The position numbers and the translations under genes were made by a program. Source: Verrucomicrobiia bacterium (GTDB taxonomy: Bacteria; Verrucomicrobiota; Verrucomicrobiia; Limisphaerales; UBA9464). From it: 64,000 nucleotides of DNA. Where the stretch lies: positions 124,001 through 188,000 of the forward strand of contig JAHCBB010000002.1 of assembly GCA_019634635.1 (NCBI GenBank), read 5' to 3'. Every line of letters starts with the position of its first letter. The stretch's first letter is position 1. The notes beneath the pieces were generated by a model. That model did not search any database. It was not told where the DNA came from and saw only the letters and a program-made list of their open reading frames with translations. Positions 26,748 to 36,041 of the stretch are shown piece after piece.

Positions 26748-27029
26748 ATGAACGCCTACGACATCATCAAGACGGTTCGTGTCACCGAGAAGGGGACGCT
26801 ACAGACCGAGCGGTTCAATCAATATACGCTGGTGGCCGACCGGCGGGCGTCCGCCCCCCAGATCAAACGTGCGGTGGAGGAGTTGTTCAAGGTCACCGTC
26901 CTGCGGGTGAACACGCTCCAGGTGCGGGGCAAGGCCCGACGGCAGTCCACGAAGGCTGCCGGGCGCGATGCCGACTGGAAGAAGGCGATTGTGACCCTCA
27001 AGAAGGGGGATCGCATCGAGCTTGCCTGA
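26748..27029 (+). CDS. rplW: 50S ribosomal protein L23
   Basis: L23 lies at the tunnel exit and serves as docking site for trigger factor and SRP. The 93-residue protein has IIKTVRVTEKGTLQTERFNQ, YTLVADRRASAPQIKRAVEE and LFKVTVLRVNTLQVRGKARR, the conserved blocks that include the rRNA-binding loop. It begins 10 bp after the rplD stop. It is the last ribosomal gene of the cluster: a terminator follows within 40 bp and rplB, the normal next gene of S10 operons, is absent. Confidence 0.97.
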   Translation: MNAYDIIKTVRVTEKGTLQTERFNQYTLVADRRASAPQIKRAVEELFKVTVLRVNTLQVRGKARRQSTKAAGRDADWKKAIVTLKKGDRIELA

Positions 27030-27065
27030 GACGGAGTCCCCGGGGAGGGCCTCCTGACTGGATAT

Positions 27066-27093
27066 GGCGTCCCTCACTGGGGACGCCGTTTTC
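27066..27093 (+). terminator. Rho-independent terminator ending the ribosomal protein cluster
   Basis: GGCGTCCC (27066-27073) and GGGACGCC (27080-27087) form an 8-bp perfect stem with a 6-nt loop, followed by GTTTTC. It lies 37 bp after the rplW stop. An in-frame ATG for the next gene at 27064 sits on the edge of this hairpin, which argues that the true start of that gene is downstream. Confidence 0.8.
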
Positions 27094-27177
27094 ATTGATG
27101 GATCCCTCCAAGTCGGACGCGGTGCTTCCGCCGTTTTCGGGTGCGAGTTTCGGGCGGATTGCGACTCTGGGCCGCGC

Positions 27178-28173
27178 GTGACTGTACCGCTGCCACCGAC
27201 ACCTGCGGGGGAGGATCCCACCGCCTGGATCGTCGGGCTGCGTCCGGATCTCAACGGATCGCGTCGCGCGCTTCCGGCGGACCGGCCGCAGGGTTGGATC
27301 GAGGAAGTTGAGCCGGACGACTCCGGAGAGGCGGTGCGGTTCCTCACGGTGTTTCTCACCAACCGGGAATGCCCGTGGCGTTGCCTGATGTGTGATTTGT
27401 GGCACCACACCACCCTGGAGCCCGTGCCCCCCGGCGCGATCGTGACGCAAATTCGCACGGCCAGGCTCGGCAGGGGAGACGTCCCGGGCCTCAAGCTCTA
27501 CAACGCGGGATCCTTTTTTGATGCCGGTGCAGTCCCACTCGCGGACCATGACGCGATCGCGTCCGAGATCGGCACGCACCGCCGGGTGGTGGTCGAGTGT
27601 CATCCCCGGCTGGTCGGTCCCCGCATCCCGACGTTTGCCGGGAAGATCAATCCTGCGGCGCTCGAGGTGGCTCTGGGACTGGAGACCGTCCATCCCGAGG
27701 TGCTGTCCCGGCTGAACAAGCGGATCCGCGTTGCCGACTTCGTCCGGGCCTCGAAGTCCCTTCGGAGCGACGGCGTCGCCGTCAGGGCCTTCGTGCTGGT
27801 CAAACCTCCATTCCTGGATGAAGACGCGGCCCTGGAGTGGGCGGTGCGGTCGTCGGAGGTGGCGTTGGAAGCGGGCGCCGGCGTCGTCTCCCTGATTCCA
27901 ACGCGTGGGGGCGAGGGCGCGCTTCGTGAGCTGGAGCGACTCGGACTGTTCCGCGAGCCAGGGCTGGCGTTGATCGAGGAGGCCTTCGACCGGGTGATGG
28001 CCCTGGGTCGAGGACGGGTGTTCATGGACCTCTGGGAACTCGACCGGTTCGGCGCGCATGAGACCGGATTCCTGGAGCGCCGGGACCGGATGGAGCGCAT
28101 GAACCGCCTGCAGCAGATCCTGCCGCGGATCGGTGCCGCGGCCGCCGCACCCGCGGTCACCCGTGACTCATGA
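27178..28173 (+). CDS. Radical SAM protein (COG1244/RaSEA-like)
   Basis: Radical S-adenosylmethionine enzyme of 331 residues with the cluster motif CPWRCLMC, i.e. C-x3-C-x2-C, in FLTNRECPWRCLMCDLW. The following LYNAGSFFDAGAVP, VVVECHPRLV and LEVALGLETVHPEVLSRLNK resemble COG1244 proteins, whose archaeal relative RaSEA acts in archaeosine synthesis; bacterial members have no settled role. The start was set at GTG 27178, because earlier in-frame codons, including ATG 27064, overlap the rplW terminator. It lies between the ribosomal cluster and a threonine aldolase gene, with which its 3' end overlaps by 17 bases on the opposite strand. A tRNA-modification role would suit the neighbourhood but is inference. 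Confidence 0.82.
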   Translation: MTVPLPPTPAGEDPTAWIVGLRPDLNGSRRALPADRPQGWIEEVEPDDSGEAVRFLTVFLTNRECPWRCLMCDLWHHTTLEPVPPGAIVTQIRTARLGRGDVPGLKLYNAGSFFDAGAVPLADHDAIASEIGTHRRVVVECHPRLVGPRIPTFAGKINPAALEVALGLETVHPEVLSRLNKRIRVADFVRASKSLRSDGVAVRAFVLVKPPFLDEDAALEWAVRSSEVALEAGAGVVSLIPTRGGEGALRELERLGLFREPGLALIEEAFDRVMALGRGRVFMDLWELDRFGAHETGFLERRDRMERMNRLQQILPRIGAAAAAPAVTRDS

Positions 28174-29263
28174 CCTCCGCCACATCGGCGGCAAAGGCCC
28201 GGACGTCTGATTCGGCGGTGTCCCAGGAGCACATCAGCCGGCAGCCGCCCTCGCCGATGAAGTTGTAGAACAGCCATCCGCGGGCGTGCAGGGCCTGGAT
28301 GGCCCGCTTGGGGAGTTCAATGAAGACGGCGTTGGCCTCCCTGGGAAAGAGGATGGTCACGCCGGGAATTGGCGAAAGCAGTTCGTGCATCAGCGCCGCC
28401 ATGGTGTTGGCGTGGGAGGCATGGCGCAGCCAGACGTCGTCCTTCAGCATCCCCACCCACGGGGCCGCCACGAAACGCATCTTGGAACAAAGCTGTCCGC
28501 CCTGTTTTGCCCGGTAGTCGAACTCCCGCGCGAGCTCCCGGTTGAAGAACACCACGGCCTCGCCGACATGGATGCCGTTTTTGGTGCCCCCGAAGCACAG
28601 GACATCCACCCCGGCCTGCCAGGTGATCTCCCGCGGCGCGACCCGGAGCGTGGCCACGGCGTTGGCGAACCGGGCACCGTCCATGTGCAGCCGGAGCCCG
28701 TGCTTCTTGGCCATCGCACCAATCGCCCGCAGTTCGGCGGGCGTGTACACGGTCCCGACCTCGGTGCCCTGCGTCACACTGACCAGCCGGGGCTTGGGGT
28801 AATGAATGTCGGTCCGCCGCAGGACTGCCTCCTCGATGCCGTCCGGGGTGAGTTTGCCGTTGGCCCCGGGAAGCAGGAGCAGCTTGGAGCCATTGGCAAA
28901 GAACTCGGGGGCACCGCACTCGTCCTTTTCGACGTGGGCCACCTCGTGGCACAGGACGCTGTGGTAGCTCTGGCAGCAATGGGCGAGGGCGAGCGAATTG
29001 GCCGCGGTGCCGTTGAAGACAAAGAACACCTCGCAGGGCGTCTCGAACAACTGACGGATCCGGTCGGCTGCACGTTGGGTCCATGGGTCATTCCCGTAGG
29101 CGGGGGCGTGTCCACGGTTGGCTTCCTCAAGGGCCGCCCACGCCTCCGGGGCAATTCCGGCGTAGTTGTCGGAGGCGAAGTGTCGGCGGATGGGCACCGG
29201 TTCCTGCGGAAGGTCAGCAGGAGCCTGGGAGGTCCGGGTGGTGGGATCCGGGGCGGCGGTCAT
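28157..29263 (-). CDS. ltaE: Low-specificity L-threonine aldolase (PLP-dependent)
   Basis: Fold-type I PLP enzyme of the beta-eliminating lyase/threonine aldolase family, 368 residues, cleaving L-threonine or L-allo-threonine to glycine and acetaldehyde. FASDNYAGIAPEAWAAL at the N-terminus, VFNGTAANSLALAHC, HMDGARFANAV with the cofactor-pairing Asp195, and CFGGTKNGIHVGEAVVFF with the Schiff-base Lys228 are the family hallmarks. The ATG at 29263 overlaps the stop of the upstream sigma-54 activator by 4 bases (ATGA), so the two are translationally coupled. Its 3' end overlaps the convergent radical SAM gene by 17 bases. Confidence 0.93.
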   Translation of the reverse strand: MTAAPDPTTRTSQAPADLPQEPVPIRRHFASDNYAGIAPEAWAALEEANRGHAPAYGNDPWTQRAADRIRQLFETPCEVFFVFNGTAANSLALAHCCQSYHSVLCHEVAHVEKDECGAPEFFANGSKLLLLPGANGKLTPDGIEEAVLRRTDIHYPKPRLVSVTQGTEVGTVYTPAELRAIGAMAKKHGLRLHMDGARFANAVATLRVAPREITWQAGVDVLCFGGTKNGIHVGEAVVFFNRELAREFDYRAKQGGQLCSKMRFVAAPWVGMLKDDVWLRHASHANTMAALMHELLSPIPGVTILFPREANAVFIELPKRAIQALHARGWLFYNFIGEGGCRLMCSWDTAESDVRAFAADVAEVMSHG

Positions 29264-30744
29264 GACGTTTCTGGAGACTCGGCGAGTTTGCGGTACAGGG
29301 TGGCGAGACTGATGTCGAGCAGCCGTGCCGCCGCCTCCTTGTCCCCGTTGGCGAAGGCGACGGCGTGCCGCAGGTAGCTCGTTTCGTGGTCTCTCAGGAA
29401 TTTCTTAAGGCTGACGAGACCGTTGGTCTGCGGGTGAGGCTCGGAGTCCGTGGCGGGCTGGGATACCACCGGCCCGGTCCCCGCTCCAGGTCCGGGCCCG
29501 ACCGCGGCTCCAACCGGTGTCGCCGTTTCAGCGGCCTGTTGCGCCTCCTGTCCATCATCCGCCGGGGCGCAGGCCTGGACGACCGGGGGCAGGTCGGCGA
29601 CCTGGATCAAGGGAGTGTCGGCAAGGATGGCGGCCCGCTCAATATAGTTGGCGAGTTCCCGCACGTTGCCGGGCCAACGGTAGGCGGTCAGCGCCGCGAG
29701 GGCACGCCGGGTCACCCGGAAGGGCTGATCGGACCGGAGATGGACCCGGTCCTTCAGGAAATGGGCGACCAGCATGGGGAGGTCGTCGGGCCGTTCCCGC
29801 AGCGGTGGCAGCGCGATCGGGACCACGTTGAGCCGGTAATACAGGTCCTCCCGGAACCGTCCGTCCCGAACCAGCGTCTCCAGGTTTTCGTTGGTCGCGG
29901 CGATCACCCGGACATCCACCGCGACCGCGGTGTTGTCGCCGACGCGGCGCACTTCCTTGTCCTGAAGCACCCGGAGCAGGCGGCTCTGGAGCTGGGGCGG
30001 CATGGTGCCGATTTCGTCCAGGAACAGCGTGCCGCCAGCCGCCTCCTGGAACAGCCCATCCTTGTCCGACACCGCCCCGGTGAACGCCCCCTTGCGATGG
30101 CCGAACAATTCGGACTCCAGCAGATTTTCGGGCAGGGCGGAGCAATTGATCGGTACAAAGGGGGCCGCGGCCCGGTTGGAGTTGTAGTGGAGCGCGCGGG
30201 CGATCAGTTCCTTGCCGGTGCCGCTCTCGCCCAGCACCAGCACCGTGGTGGGGGTGTCCGCCACCTTTTCCACCAGACGGAAGACTTCCTGCATCCGGGG
30301 GCTGGCGCCGATGATCTGCGAGAAGCGGTACTGCCGGCGCAACTCCTTGCGCAGTTCCGTGTTCTCGGCGACAGCGGCCGTGTAGCTCAGCGCCCGGCGC
30401 ACACAGAGCCGGAGGTCTCCGAGGTTGAAGGGCTTTCGCAGGAAATCGAACGCCCCGAGCTTCATCGCATCCACCGCGTTCTCCACCGTCCCGAAGCCGC
30501 TGATGACAATCACGGCGGGCGGCGGTGAGAGCTCACGGACCTTTCGGAGAATGTCGAGGCCGTGCGGACGCGTCTTGTCGAGATACAGGTCGGTGATCAC
30601 CAGTTCCGGGCGCCGGGAGGCCAGCGCCTCGATCACTCCGGAGTAGTTGGTGAACGGGAGCACCTCGTGCCCGTCGGCACGCAGCACCTCGGCGACCATC
30701 TGCACCATGGTCATCTCGTCGTCCACGAGGAGGATCGTCGCCAC
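29260..30744 (-). CDS. NtrC-family sigma-54-dependent response regulator
   Basis: A 494-residue two-component regulator. The receiver domain has the acidic pair in LLVDDE, phospho-acceptor Asp52 in VITDLYLD and Lys104 in FLRKPF. The AAA+ domain has Walker A GESGTGKE (172-179), the sigma-54 contact loop GAFTGA (219-224) and [18 protein letters not shown]. After an alanine- and proline-rich linker the C-terminal Fis-type helix-turn-helix reads [19 protein letters not shown]. It should activate sigma-54 promoters on phosphorylation. No histidine kinase gene is adjacent, so its sensor is elsewhere. It precedes ltaE with a 4-base overlap. A sigma-54 promoter was not recognised in the window. Confidence 0.96.
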   Translation of the reverse strand: MATILLVDDEMTMVQMVAEVLRADGHEVLPFTNYSGVIEALASRRPELVITDLYLDKTRPHGLDILRKVRELSPPPAVIVISGFGTVENAVDAMKLGAFDFLRKPFNLGDLRLCVRRALSYTAAVAENTELRKELRRQYRFSQIIGASPRMQEVFRLVEKVADTPTTVLVLGESGTGKELIARALHYNSNRAAAPFVPINCSALPENLLESELFGHRKGAFTGAVSDKDGLFQEAAGGTLFLDEIGTMPPQLQSRLLRVLQDKEVRRVGDNTAVAVDVRVIAATNENLETLVRDGRFREDLYYRLNVVPIALPPLRERPDDLPMLVAHFLKDRVHLRSDQPFRVTRRALAALTAYRWPGNVRELANYIERAAILADTPLIQVADLPPVVQACAPADDGQEAQQAAETATPVGAAVGPGPGAGTGPVVSQPATDSEPHPQTNGLVSLKKFLRDHETSYLRHAVAFANGDKEAAARLLDISLATLYRKLAESPETS

Positions 30745-30840
30745 GGCGGCACGTTACGGCATGCGGGAGACACTCCAAGCCCGAAGGCGTCCCGGGCGGG
30801 GGATTCGGGGCCGGCGGGGCCACCGGACGCCGCATTGCGG

Positions 30841-32550
30841 ATGGCGGAGGCACGCGGGCTGCGGCACGCTGCACCGGTGCAGGGAGTTGTCGCCATCGTC
30901 GGTCGTCCCAATGTGGGCAAGTCGGCATTATTCAACCGGATCGCCGGACGCCGGATCGCCATCGTGCATGATCAGCCCGGAGTCACCCGGGACCGCGTCA
31001 TGGCCGAGGCGGAGTGGTCCGGACGCCCGTTCCTGCTTGTGGACACCGGCGGGATCGGACTCCGGCCCGGCGAACGGGCCGATGACGTGATCGCCAGCGC
31101 CGCACTCGATCAGGTCGGGATCGCCCTGGAATCCGCGCAGGTGATCCTCCTGGTGGTGAACGTGCAGGAAGGGATGGTGCCGCTGGACCTCGAAGTGGCC
31201 CAACGACTCCGCGGAACCCACAAGCCGGTGCTGGTGGTCGCCAACAAGGCCGACAACCCATCACTGGAGGAAACCGCCGCGGAATTTGCCCGCCTGGGTT
31301 TCGAGACCGTGCATCCCGTCAGCGCCATCCATGGCATGGGGTTGGATGCCCTGCTGGCCGACGTCACGTCGCGGCTGCCTCGGCCTGAGGGATCCGAGGA
31401 TTCCGGGGCCGCAGCCGGCTCCGCGGAAATTCCGGACCCGGCATCCGTGGCTCCCGGGGCCCCGGACGCCCGGGGGCTCATGGGACGCCGGGGACGCCCG
31501 GTGCGGCTGGCGATTGTCGGTCGGCCCAACGTGGGCAAGTCGTCCATCATCAATGCCCTGACCGGATCCGAGCGCGTGATTGTCAGCCCGATTCCGGGCA
31601 CCACCCGGGATGCCGTGGATGTTCCCTTCGAGGTGACCACCGGCGATCGCCGCGAGGCCTATGTGCTGATTGACACGGCCGGGTTGCGCAAGGCCCGCAG
31701 GGTTGCGGACACGATCGAATACTTCAGTGCGGAGCGCACCCGCGACGCCATCGAGCGGGCCGACATCGTCCTGCTGGTGGTGGATGCCGAGACGCACATC
31801 GTCGAGCAGGACAAGAAGATCGCCGACCTGATCACGGGCGCCCGTCGGGCCTGCATCGTGGTCGTCAACAAGTGGGACCTGGTCTCCGACGCCGTGAAGC
31901 AGGCGCAGGAGGCGGAGTTTGGCCGCCGCCGTCGCGAGACCTCCTTTGGCCGGCCGCAGAAACGCGTCACGCTCGGCGACTTTGGGGATTGGGTGCATGA
32001 ACAACTGTTCTTCCTCGATTATGCGCCGGTGATCTTCACCTCGGCACACGACGGGTTTCAGCTGGACCGCCTGCTGGAGGCGGTGCGCTACGTCGCCGCG
32101 CAGTTGGAGCAGCGGGTGCCCACCGCCCTGCTCAACCGCACATTGGGCGAGGCCATCACGCGACGGCAGCCGGTCAGTCCCTTGGGACACCGCCTGAAAT
32201 TCTTTTATGCCACCCAGGTCCGCCTGGCACCGCCGACGTTCCTGGCCTTCGTCAACCGCGACGAGCACTTCAGCCCCGCGTATGGGAAATACCTGACCGG
32301 GGAGTTGCGACGTGCCTTCGGGTACGAGGGTTGCCCCATCGTGATCGTGCCGCGGGCACGACCCAAGACGATCGAGGCCATCCGCGGCAAGCGCTCGTCG
32401 CCGAAGCGCAAAACCGGAGTGACGGCAGGCCGTGGGTCTGGGAAACCGGTCCATTCCCCCACGCGCAGGGGCGGCAACCGGCGTGACCGGGCCGGCAGTG
32501 TGCCAAAACGCCGGGCCGGGGGACGGAGCGGTCCGCGTCGGACCGGTTGA
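30841..32550 (+). CDS. der: Ribosome-biogenesis GTPase Der (EngA)
   Basis: Essential tandem-GTPase that assists late assembly of the 50S subunit. Both G domains start with GRPNVGKS (residues 21-28 and 227-234) and show the DTGGI/DTAGL and NKAD/NKWD motifs; a C-terminal KH-like domain follows ([20 protein letters not shown]). The protein has 569 residues, well above the usual 440-490. The excess is a linker between the G domains ([20 protein letters not shown]) and a very basic Arg/Lys/Gly tail after residue ~515 that may bind rRNA. The ATG at 30841 was preferred; GTG 30877 just before [13 protein letters not shown] is an alternative. Confidence 0.96.
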   Translation: MAEARGLRHAAPVQGVVAIVGRPNVGKSALFNRIAGRRIAIVHDQPGVTRDRVMAEAEWSGRPFLLVDTGGIGLRPGERADDVIASAALDQVGIALESAQVILLVVNVQEGMVPLDLEVAQRLRGTHKPVLVVANKADNPSLEETAAEFARLGFETVHPVSAIHGMGLDALLADVTSRLPRPEGSEDSGAAAGSAEIPDPASVAPGAPDARGLMGRRGRPVRLAIVGRPNVGKSSIINALTGSERVIVSPIPGTTRDAVDVPFEVTTGDRREAYVLIDTAGLRKARRVADTIEYFSAERTRDAIERADIVLLVVDAETHIVEQDKKIADLITGARRACIVVVNKWDLVSDAVKQAQEAEFGRRRRETSFGRPQKRVTLGDFGDWVHEQLFFLDYAPVIFTSAHDGFQLDRLLEAVRYVAAQLEQRVPTALLNRTLGEAITRRQPVSPLGHRLKFFYATQVRLAPPTFLAFVNRDEHFSPAYGKYLTGELRRAFGYEGCPIVIVPRARPKTIEAIRGKRSSPKRKTGVTAGRGSGKPVHSPTRRGGNRRDRAGSVPKRRAGGRSGPRRTG

Positions 32551-32553
32551 GCC

Positions 32554-33033
32554 TCAGCGGCCACCGGATGCCGGCCCGGCCGCATTGAACGCCGCACGGA
32601 TCCGTTCGACCCGTCTCCGGTTGGTCCCAAGGTCCGAATAGCCGACCCGGGATGCGGACCGCACGTGAATCACGGATTTTTCGGCATCCAGGCGGAATTC
32701 CACGTCGTCCACAAACCGCAGCAGTCTTGTGCGGCAGATGACACGCAGGTGGCCTGGGTCGCCGCGGACCTCAGTGGTTCCGGGGAACGAGAGCACAACG
32801 CGCCGGAGTCGTTCCATTGCGGCCTCCGGGGGTCCGGTGAATGCGAGAGGAGGAATCTGGTGCGCGGGATCCGGGTCCTCGCTGCAAACACAGTTCGGAG
32901 TCGGGGGGCAGGGGGGCAGGGGATCCCTCGCGGGTGTCATGGAGGCGGGCGGGGTCATCAGCGTGAGGATCAGCCGGGACGCGAGCATCCCGACCAGCAC
33001 GACCAGGACCAGGACCCCTCGCTTCCAGCGCAC
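32554..33033 (-). CDS. DUF1499-family membrane-anchored protein
   Basis: A 159-residue protein whose N-terminus (VRWKRGVLVLVVLVGMLASR) is a signal anchor and whose body matches DUF1499: PLPPCPPTPNCVCSEDPDPA, ERLRRVVLSFPGTTEVRGDP and FRLDAEKSVIHVRSASRVGY are the characteristic segments, ending in DLGTNRRRVERIRAAF. DUF1499 proteins are extracytoplasmic and of unknown function. The start is the GTG at 33033 just before the anchor; a longer frame reaches 33156 but would overlap the divergent transporter gene and shows no protein-like content. It is convergent with der, ending 3 bp after its stop. Confidence 0.88.
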   Translation of the reverse strand: MRWKRGVLVLVVLVGMLASRLILTLMTPPASMTPARDPLPPCPPTPNCVCSEDPDPAHQIPPLAFTGPPEAAMERLRRVVLSFPGTTEVRGDPGHLRVICRTRLLRFVDDVEFRLDAEKSVIHVRSASRVGYSDLGTNRRRVERIRAAFNAAGPASGGR

Positions 33034-33122
33034 AGCGGACCTTGGGGCCGGCGGGCCGGCATTGCACGTGGCGATCCTGATGGTGGCGAAGGAAGTTCCT
33101 GCCTGACGCCATCGCCCCCGCA

Positions 33123-34718
33123 GTGTTCGTCTCGCCGCGGCGCAGGGGCGTGACACCGGCTGGCGGGCTGGGGTTCACTGCGCCGGTGTCCACGGAAGTC
33201 CAGGAACCCCGGCTCGTCCTGTCCGCGGCCGAGGAGGCGTTTGAGCGGTGGCGCCGTCGTGCCGGCCTGGTGGTCGCCCCGCTGGTGTTTGGCGTGCTTT
33301 GGTTCTGTCCGGTGGGCGGTGTATCCCCGCAGGCCGACCGCCTGCTGGCCATCCTCGGCCTGGTGGTCGTGCTGTGGATGACCGAAGCGCTGCCGATGGC
33401 GGTCACGGCGTTGCTGGGTCCGACGCTGTGCGTGCTGGCCGGCATTGCCCCCGCCCAGGAGGTGTTCCGTCCGTTCGCGGATCCGATCATCTTCCTGTTC
33501 ATGGGGAGCTTCATGCTGGTGGAGGCCATGATGAAGCACGGGCTCAACCGCCGGCTCGCGTTTCTGTTCCTTGGGATGCGGAGCATTGCGGAGAGTCCGC
33601 TCCGGCTCTACGCGGCGTTCGGATTCATCGCCGTCTTCCTTTCCATGTGGGTGTCCAATGCGGCCACCACCGCCATGCTCCTGCCGATCGGGATTGCCAT
33701 TGCGACCGAGGTCGCGCGGCGTGAATCGGTGCGCCGTGGCGTAACCCTCGAGTTCACCCGGCTCCCGCTGGCCACCGGTCTCATGCTGCTGACGGCCTTT
33801 GGCGCCTCGGTGGGCGGTCTGGCCACCCCCATCGGGACGCCGCCCAACCTGATCGGCATCGGGATGATCGAGCGGATGCTGGGCACCCGGCTTTCGTTTG
33901 TGGAATGGATGCGGGTGGGGCTGCCGGTATCCCTCGTCCTGGGGGTGTTTCTTGTGGTGAATTTCCATCGGCGCTGCGCCGTGCCGGCATCGTCGCTCCA
34001 GGGCGGTGCCGCATGGCTGGCGGCCGAGAATGCGCGCCTGGGTCCCTGGACTCCGGGCCAACGGAACGTGCTGATCGTCTTTGGTGCGGCCGTCTGCTGC
34101 TGGCTGATCCCGGGCGTGCTGACCCTCGTCCTGGGCGCGACTGCCCCGGCGATCCGTTCCTTCAATGCCCGGATGCCCGAGAGCATGGTGGCCCTCTGTG
34201 CCGCGCTGGTGCTGTTTGCCTGGCCTCTGGACTGGCGGGAGGCGCGGTTCACGCTGTCGTGGACGGACGCGGTGAAAATTGACTGGGGGACGATCTTTCT
34301 GTTCGCCGGGGGCATGGCGCTTGGGGAACAGATGTTCTCCACCGGACTGGCCCGCTGGGTGGGCGATGGCCTTGCGGGGATCTTCCAGGCCCGAACGGCG
34401 CTGGGCATGACGCTGTTGTTCACCGCGGTGGCCATCGTGACCAGCGAAGCCACCTCGAACACCGCCTCCGCCACCATGGTGGTTCCCGTGGCCATCGCGG
34501 TTGCCCAGGCGGCCGGTGTGGATCCCATGCAACCGGCCTTGGGCGCCTGCATCGGGGCTTCCATGGGGTTCCTTCTCCCCGTGTCCACCGGCCCCAACGC
34601 CATCGTGTACGGGTCCGGGTGCGTCCCGCTGGTGCAGATGATGCGTCACGGCATCCTCCTCGACCTGTTCGGGTTCGTGGTGATCGTCGCCGTGGTCACC
34701 CTCCTGTCCCCATCGTGA
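33123..34718 (+). CDS. DASS/SLC13-family sodium-coupled anion transporter
   Basis: Inner-membrane symporter of about 531 residues and a dozen helices. The pair of SNT-type sodium/substrate motifs is visible: VSNAATTAMLLPI in the first half and SEATSNTASATMVVPVAIA in the second, together with the IGTPPNLIGIGM segment that follows the first in this family. Substrates of relatives are dicarboxylates such as succinate, or sulfate; which applies here cannot be read from the sequence. GTG 33123 or GTG 33186 may be the start; neither has a clear Shine-Dalgarno site, and the longer form was kept. No catabolic genes for dicarboxylates adjoin it. Confidence 0.92.
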   Translation: MFVSPRRRGVTPAGGLGFTAPVSTEVQEPRLVLSAAEEAFERWRRRAGLVVAPLVFGVLWFCPVGGVSPQADRLLAILGLVVVLWMTEALPMAVTALLGPTLCVLAGIAPAQEVFRPFADPIIFLFMGSFMLVEAMMKHGLNRRLAFLFLGMRSIAESPLRLYAAFGFIAVFLSMWVSNAATTAMLLPIGIAIATEVARRESVRRGVTLEFTRLPLATGLMLLTAFGASVGGLATPIGTPPNLIGIGMIERMLGTRLSFVEWMRVGLPVSLVLGVFLVVNFHRRCAVPASSLQGGAAWLAAENARLGPWTPGQRNVLIVFGAAVCCWLIPGVLTLVLGATAPAIRSFNARMPESMVALCAALVLFAWPLDWREARFTLSWTDAVKIDWGTIFLFAGGMALGEQMFSTGLARWVGDGLAGIFQARTALGMTLLFTAVAIVTSEATSNTASATMVVPVAIAVAQAAGVDPMQPALGACIGASMGFLLPVSTGPNAIVYGSGCVPLVQMMRHGILLDLFGFVVIVAVVTLLSPS

Positions 34719-35037
34719 GTTCCTCCAGCCTGTGGTCAACGGCCCCTTTTCATGTCCCGCCATCCCCGCCCGCATGAAGGGCCCTGCCCCGGCGCTGCAG
34801 CGTGGCGTGCAGGGCATCCCCGAGGCGGCCCTGATCCGCCCGCGGGCCAGGAGGATGGTGTTGCAGGGACGTAGAGGGCCCCTTGCATCCTGGTGCATTC
34901 AAACAGGCTGAAGCCTCCCGGTCTCGCTGGGCCAGGGCAAGCCCGGCACCGGGCCGTGATTCGAGCGGACCAACGCGTCGCCGTCCCGGTCTGGTGCCTC
35001 TTGACCGCAAGTCGCCCCGGGTCATGGTGGGTGGAGA
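34719..35037. other. Non-coding gap after the anion transporter gene
   Basis: These 319 bases contain no frame with protein-like content on either strand and no recognisable promoter, terminator or repeat. Longer frames crossing it are antisense to the lipoprotein gene that follows. Confidence 0.5.
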
Positions 35038-35442
35038 ATGGAGAACCTCAGTGGCACTGCGAACGGTCCGGTATGGAGCGAATTTCGTGCAGCGTTGGCG
35101 GTTCTGGCTGCACTGACGCTGGCAGGATGCGCCTTGGTGGGTCCCTCGACAAAATCCGAGAAGTCCGAATCCGAGGTTTCCATACTGCTCGAGGATTGCC
35201 CGGGTCCCGTCCAGGCCGCGTTGCTCGCCGAGGCCTACAAGGCAGGCGGCGTGATCGGCGAGATTGAGCGTGAGACCGAATCCGATGGCTCCGTGGTGTA
35301 CGAGGGAACGGTAATGCTCCCCGGCGGCGGCGAGGTTGAGGTGGAGGTGACTCCGGATGGCCGGGTGCTGGAGGTGGAGGTGGAATCGCCCCAGCCCCGA
35401 CGCCCGGGAGTCGGAGCAATGGGGTCGAACCTGCACTATTGA
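35038..35442 (+). CDS. Putative lipoprotein with PepSY-like fold, C-terminus formed by a repeat element
   Basis: A 134-residue predicted lipoprotein: a hydrophobic stretch LAVLAALTLAGC ends in a lipobox with Cys31. The mature part (AYKAGGVIGEIERETESDGS, EGTVMLPGGGEVEVEVTPDG) has the strand pattern and charge alternation of small PepSY-like or YpeB-like domains, but this is only a resemblance. The last nine residues (GAMGSNLHY) and the stop codon come from the left end of a degenerate inverted-repeat element, so the original C-terminus has probably been replaced. It stands alone, with a 319-bp empty region upstream. Confidence 0.65.
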   Translation: MENLSGTANGPVWSEFRAALAVLAALTLAGCALVGPSTKSEKSESEVSILLEDCPGPVQAALLAEAYKAGGVIGEIERETESDGSVVYEGTVMLPGGGEVEVEVTPDGRVLEVEVESPQPRRPGVGAMGSNLHY

Positions 35443-35667
35443 CTTAAGGGACGGGCGCACGAGGACCCTCGAATACCGCGCCCCGCGCAGTTTGGGAGCA
35501 TCGCGACGTTTCAAAACATCCCGCGGCTTAATCAAGACCTCCCCGCCGTTGCCCCGACTCACCACGTGACTCCACGATCCGGCAAGATTTACCCGCAACG
35601 GTCGAGCAATGTGGTGAGACTGCATACGCACCGCGATGTGTCAATGTTGCAGATCTGACCCCATTGC
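35416..35667. mobile_element. Degenerate RAYT-type element bounded by imperfect inverted repeats
   Basis: The left end, 35416-35443, reads GCAATGGGGTCGAACCTGCA onward; the reverse complement of the right end, 35640-35667, reads GCAATGGGGTCAGATCTGCA onward, and 23 of 28 positions agree. Between them lies the N-terminal remnant of a Y1/REP-associated transposase on the minus strand. The element is only 252 bp long, so it is a deletion derivative that can no longer code for an enzyme. Confidence 0.7.
35490..35631 (-). pseudogene. REP-associated tyrosine transposase remnant (N-terminus only)
   Basis: The minus-strand translation MRMQSHHIARPLRVNLAGSW followed by SHVVSRGNGGEVLIK matches the conserved N-terminus of RAYT (Y1_Tnp) transposases, which read roughly RPLR-x-x-x-x-G-x-x-x-H-V-x-x-RGN. 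The homology ends after about 40 residues, before the HUH metal site, so the gene is truncated and inactive. It lies between the two inverted repeats of the degenerate element. Confidence 0.65.
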
Positions 35668-35980
35668 CCCCCACCTTGGGAACTGATCAGCCGCAGCCGG
35701 CTCCACCTGGTTCAACCTCAGGCGTCGCCCCCCCAGCGCGAAGACCTCCCGGCGACCCGCCAAGCCCTCATAAACCCCCGATTTGACTCCCGGGACCCCA
35801 ATCCCCCTCCCAGCCCCAGACCTCCAGCTCGTTCCCCCCAATGCCCGCAGGGCAATTCCTGCTTCTGGGCCATCTAACAGAAACTTTTCGCTTGCAGAAG
35901 CAAACGTACTCTGATGCATTGCTCCCGGCTTCATTGAAGTTTGTAAACCCGGATACTCAAAGTAACCCAACGCCCACCGC
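35668..35980. other. Non-coding gap upstream of the large exoprotein locus
   Basis: No gene is supported in these 313 bases. Most of the interval is GC-rich with long runs of C; bases 35880-35980 are AT-richer (for example AAACTTTTCGCTTGCAG and TTCATTGAAGTTTGTAAACC) and are the most likely place for the promoter of the exoprotein gene, though no clean -35/-10 pair was found. A 128-codon minus-strand frame crosses the region but was not accepted. Confidence 0.45.
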
Positions 35981-35987
35981 ATGAGCC

Positions 35988-36023
35988 CGCACCTCCGCCC
36001 CGCACCTCCGCCCCGCACCTCCG
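35988..36023 (+). repeat. 13-bp tandem repeat, 2.8 copies, at the exoprotein 5' end
   Basis: CGCACCTCCGCCC occurs at 35988-36000 and 36001-36013 and again as its first 10 bases at 36014-36023. The unit is not a multiple of three. An ATG at 35981 just upstream is out of frame with the large gene now; losing one unit would join it in frame. Confidence 0.85.
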
Positions 36024-36041
36024 GCATGGCCGCGATTGGTC

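Noticed and set aside
35641-36027. 128-codon minus-strand frame upstream of the exoprotein gene
   Set aside because: It ends inside the repeat end of the degenerate element, crosses the 13-bp repeat, lacks a ribosome site and has no family resemblance. It is probably chance openness of GC-rich DNA.
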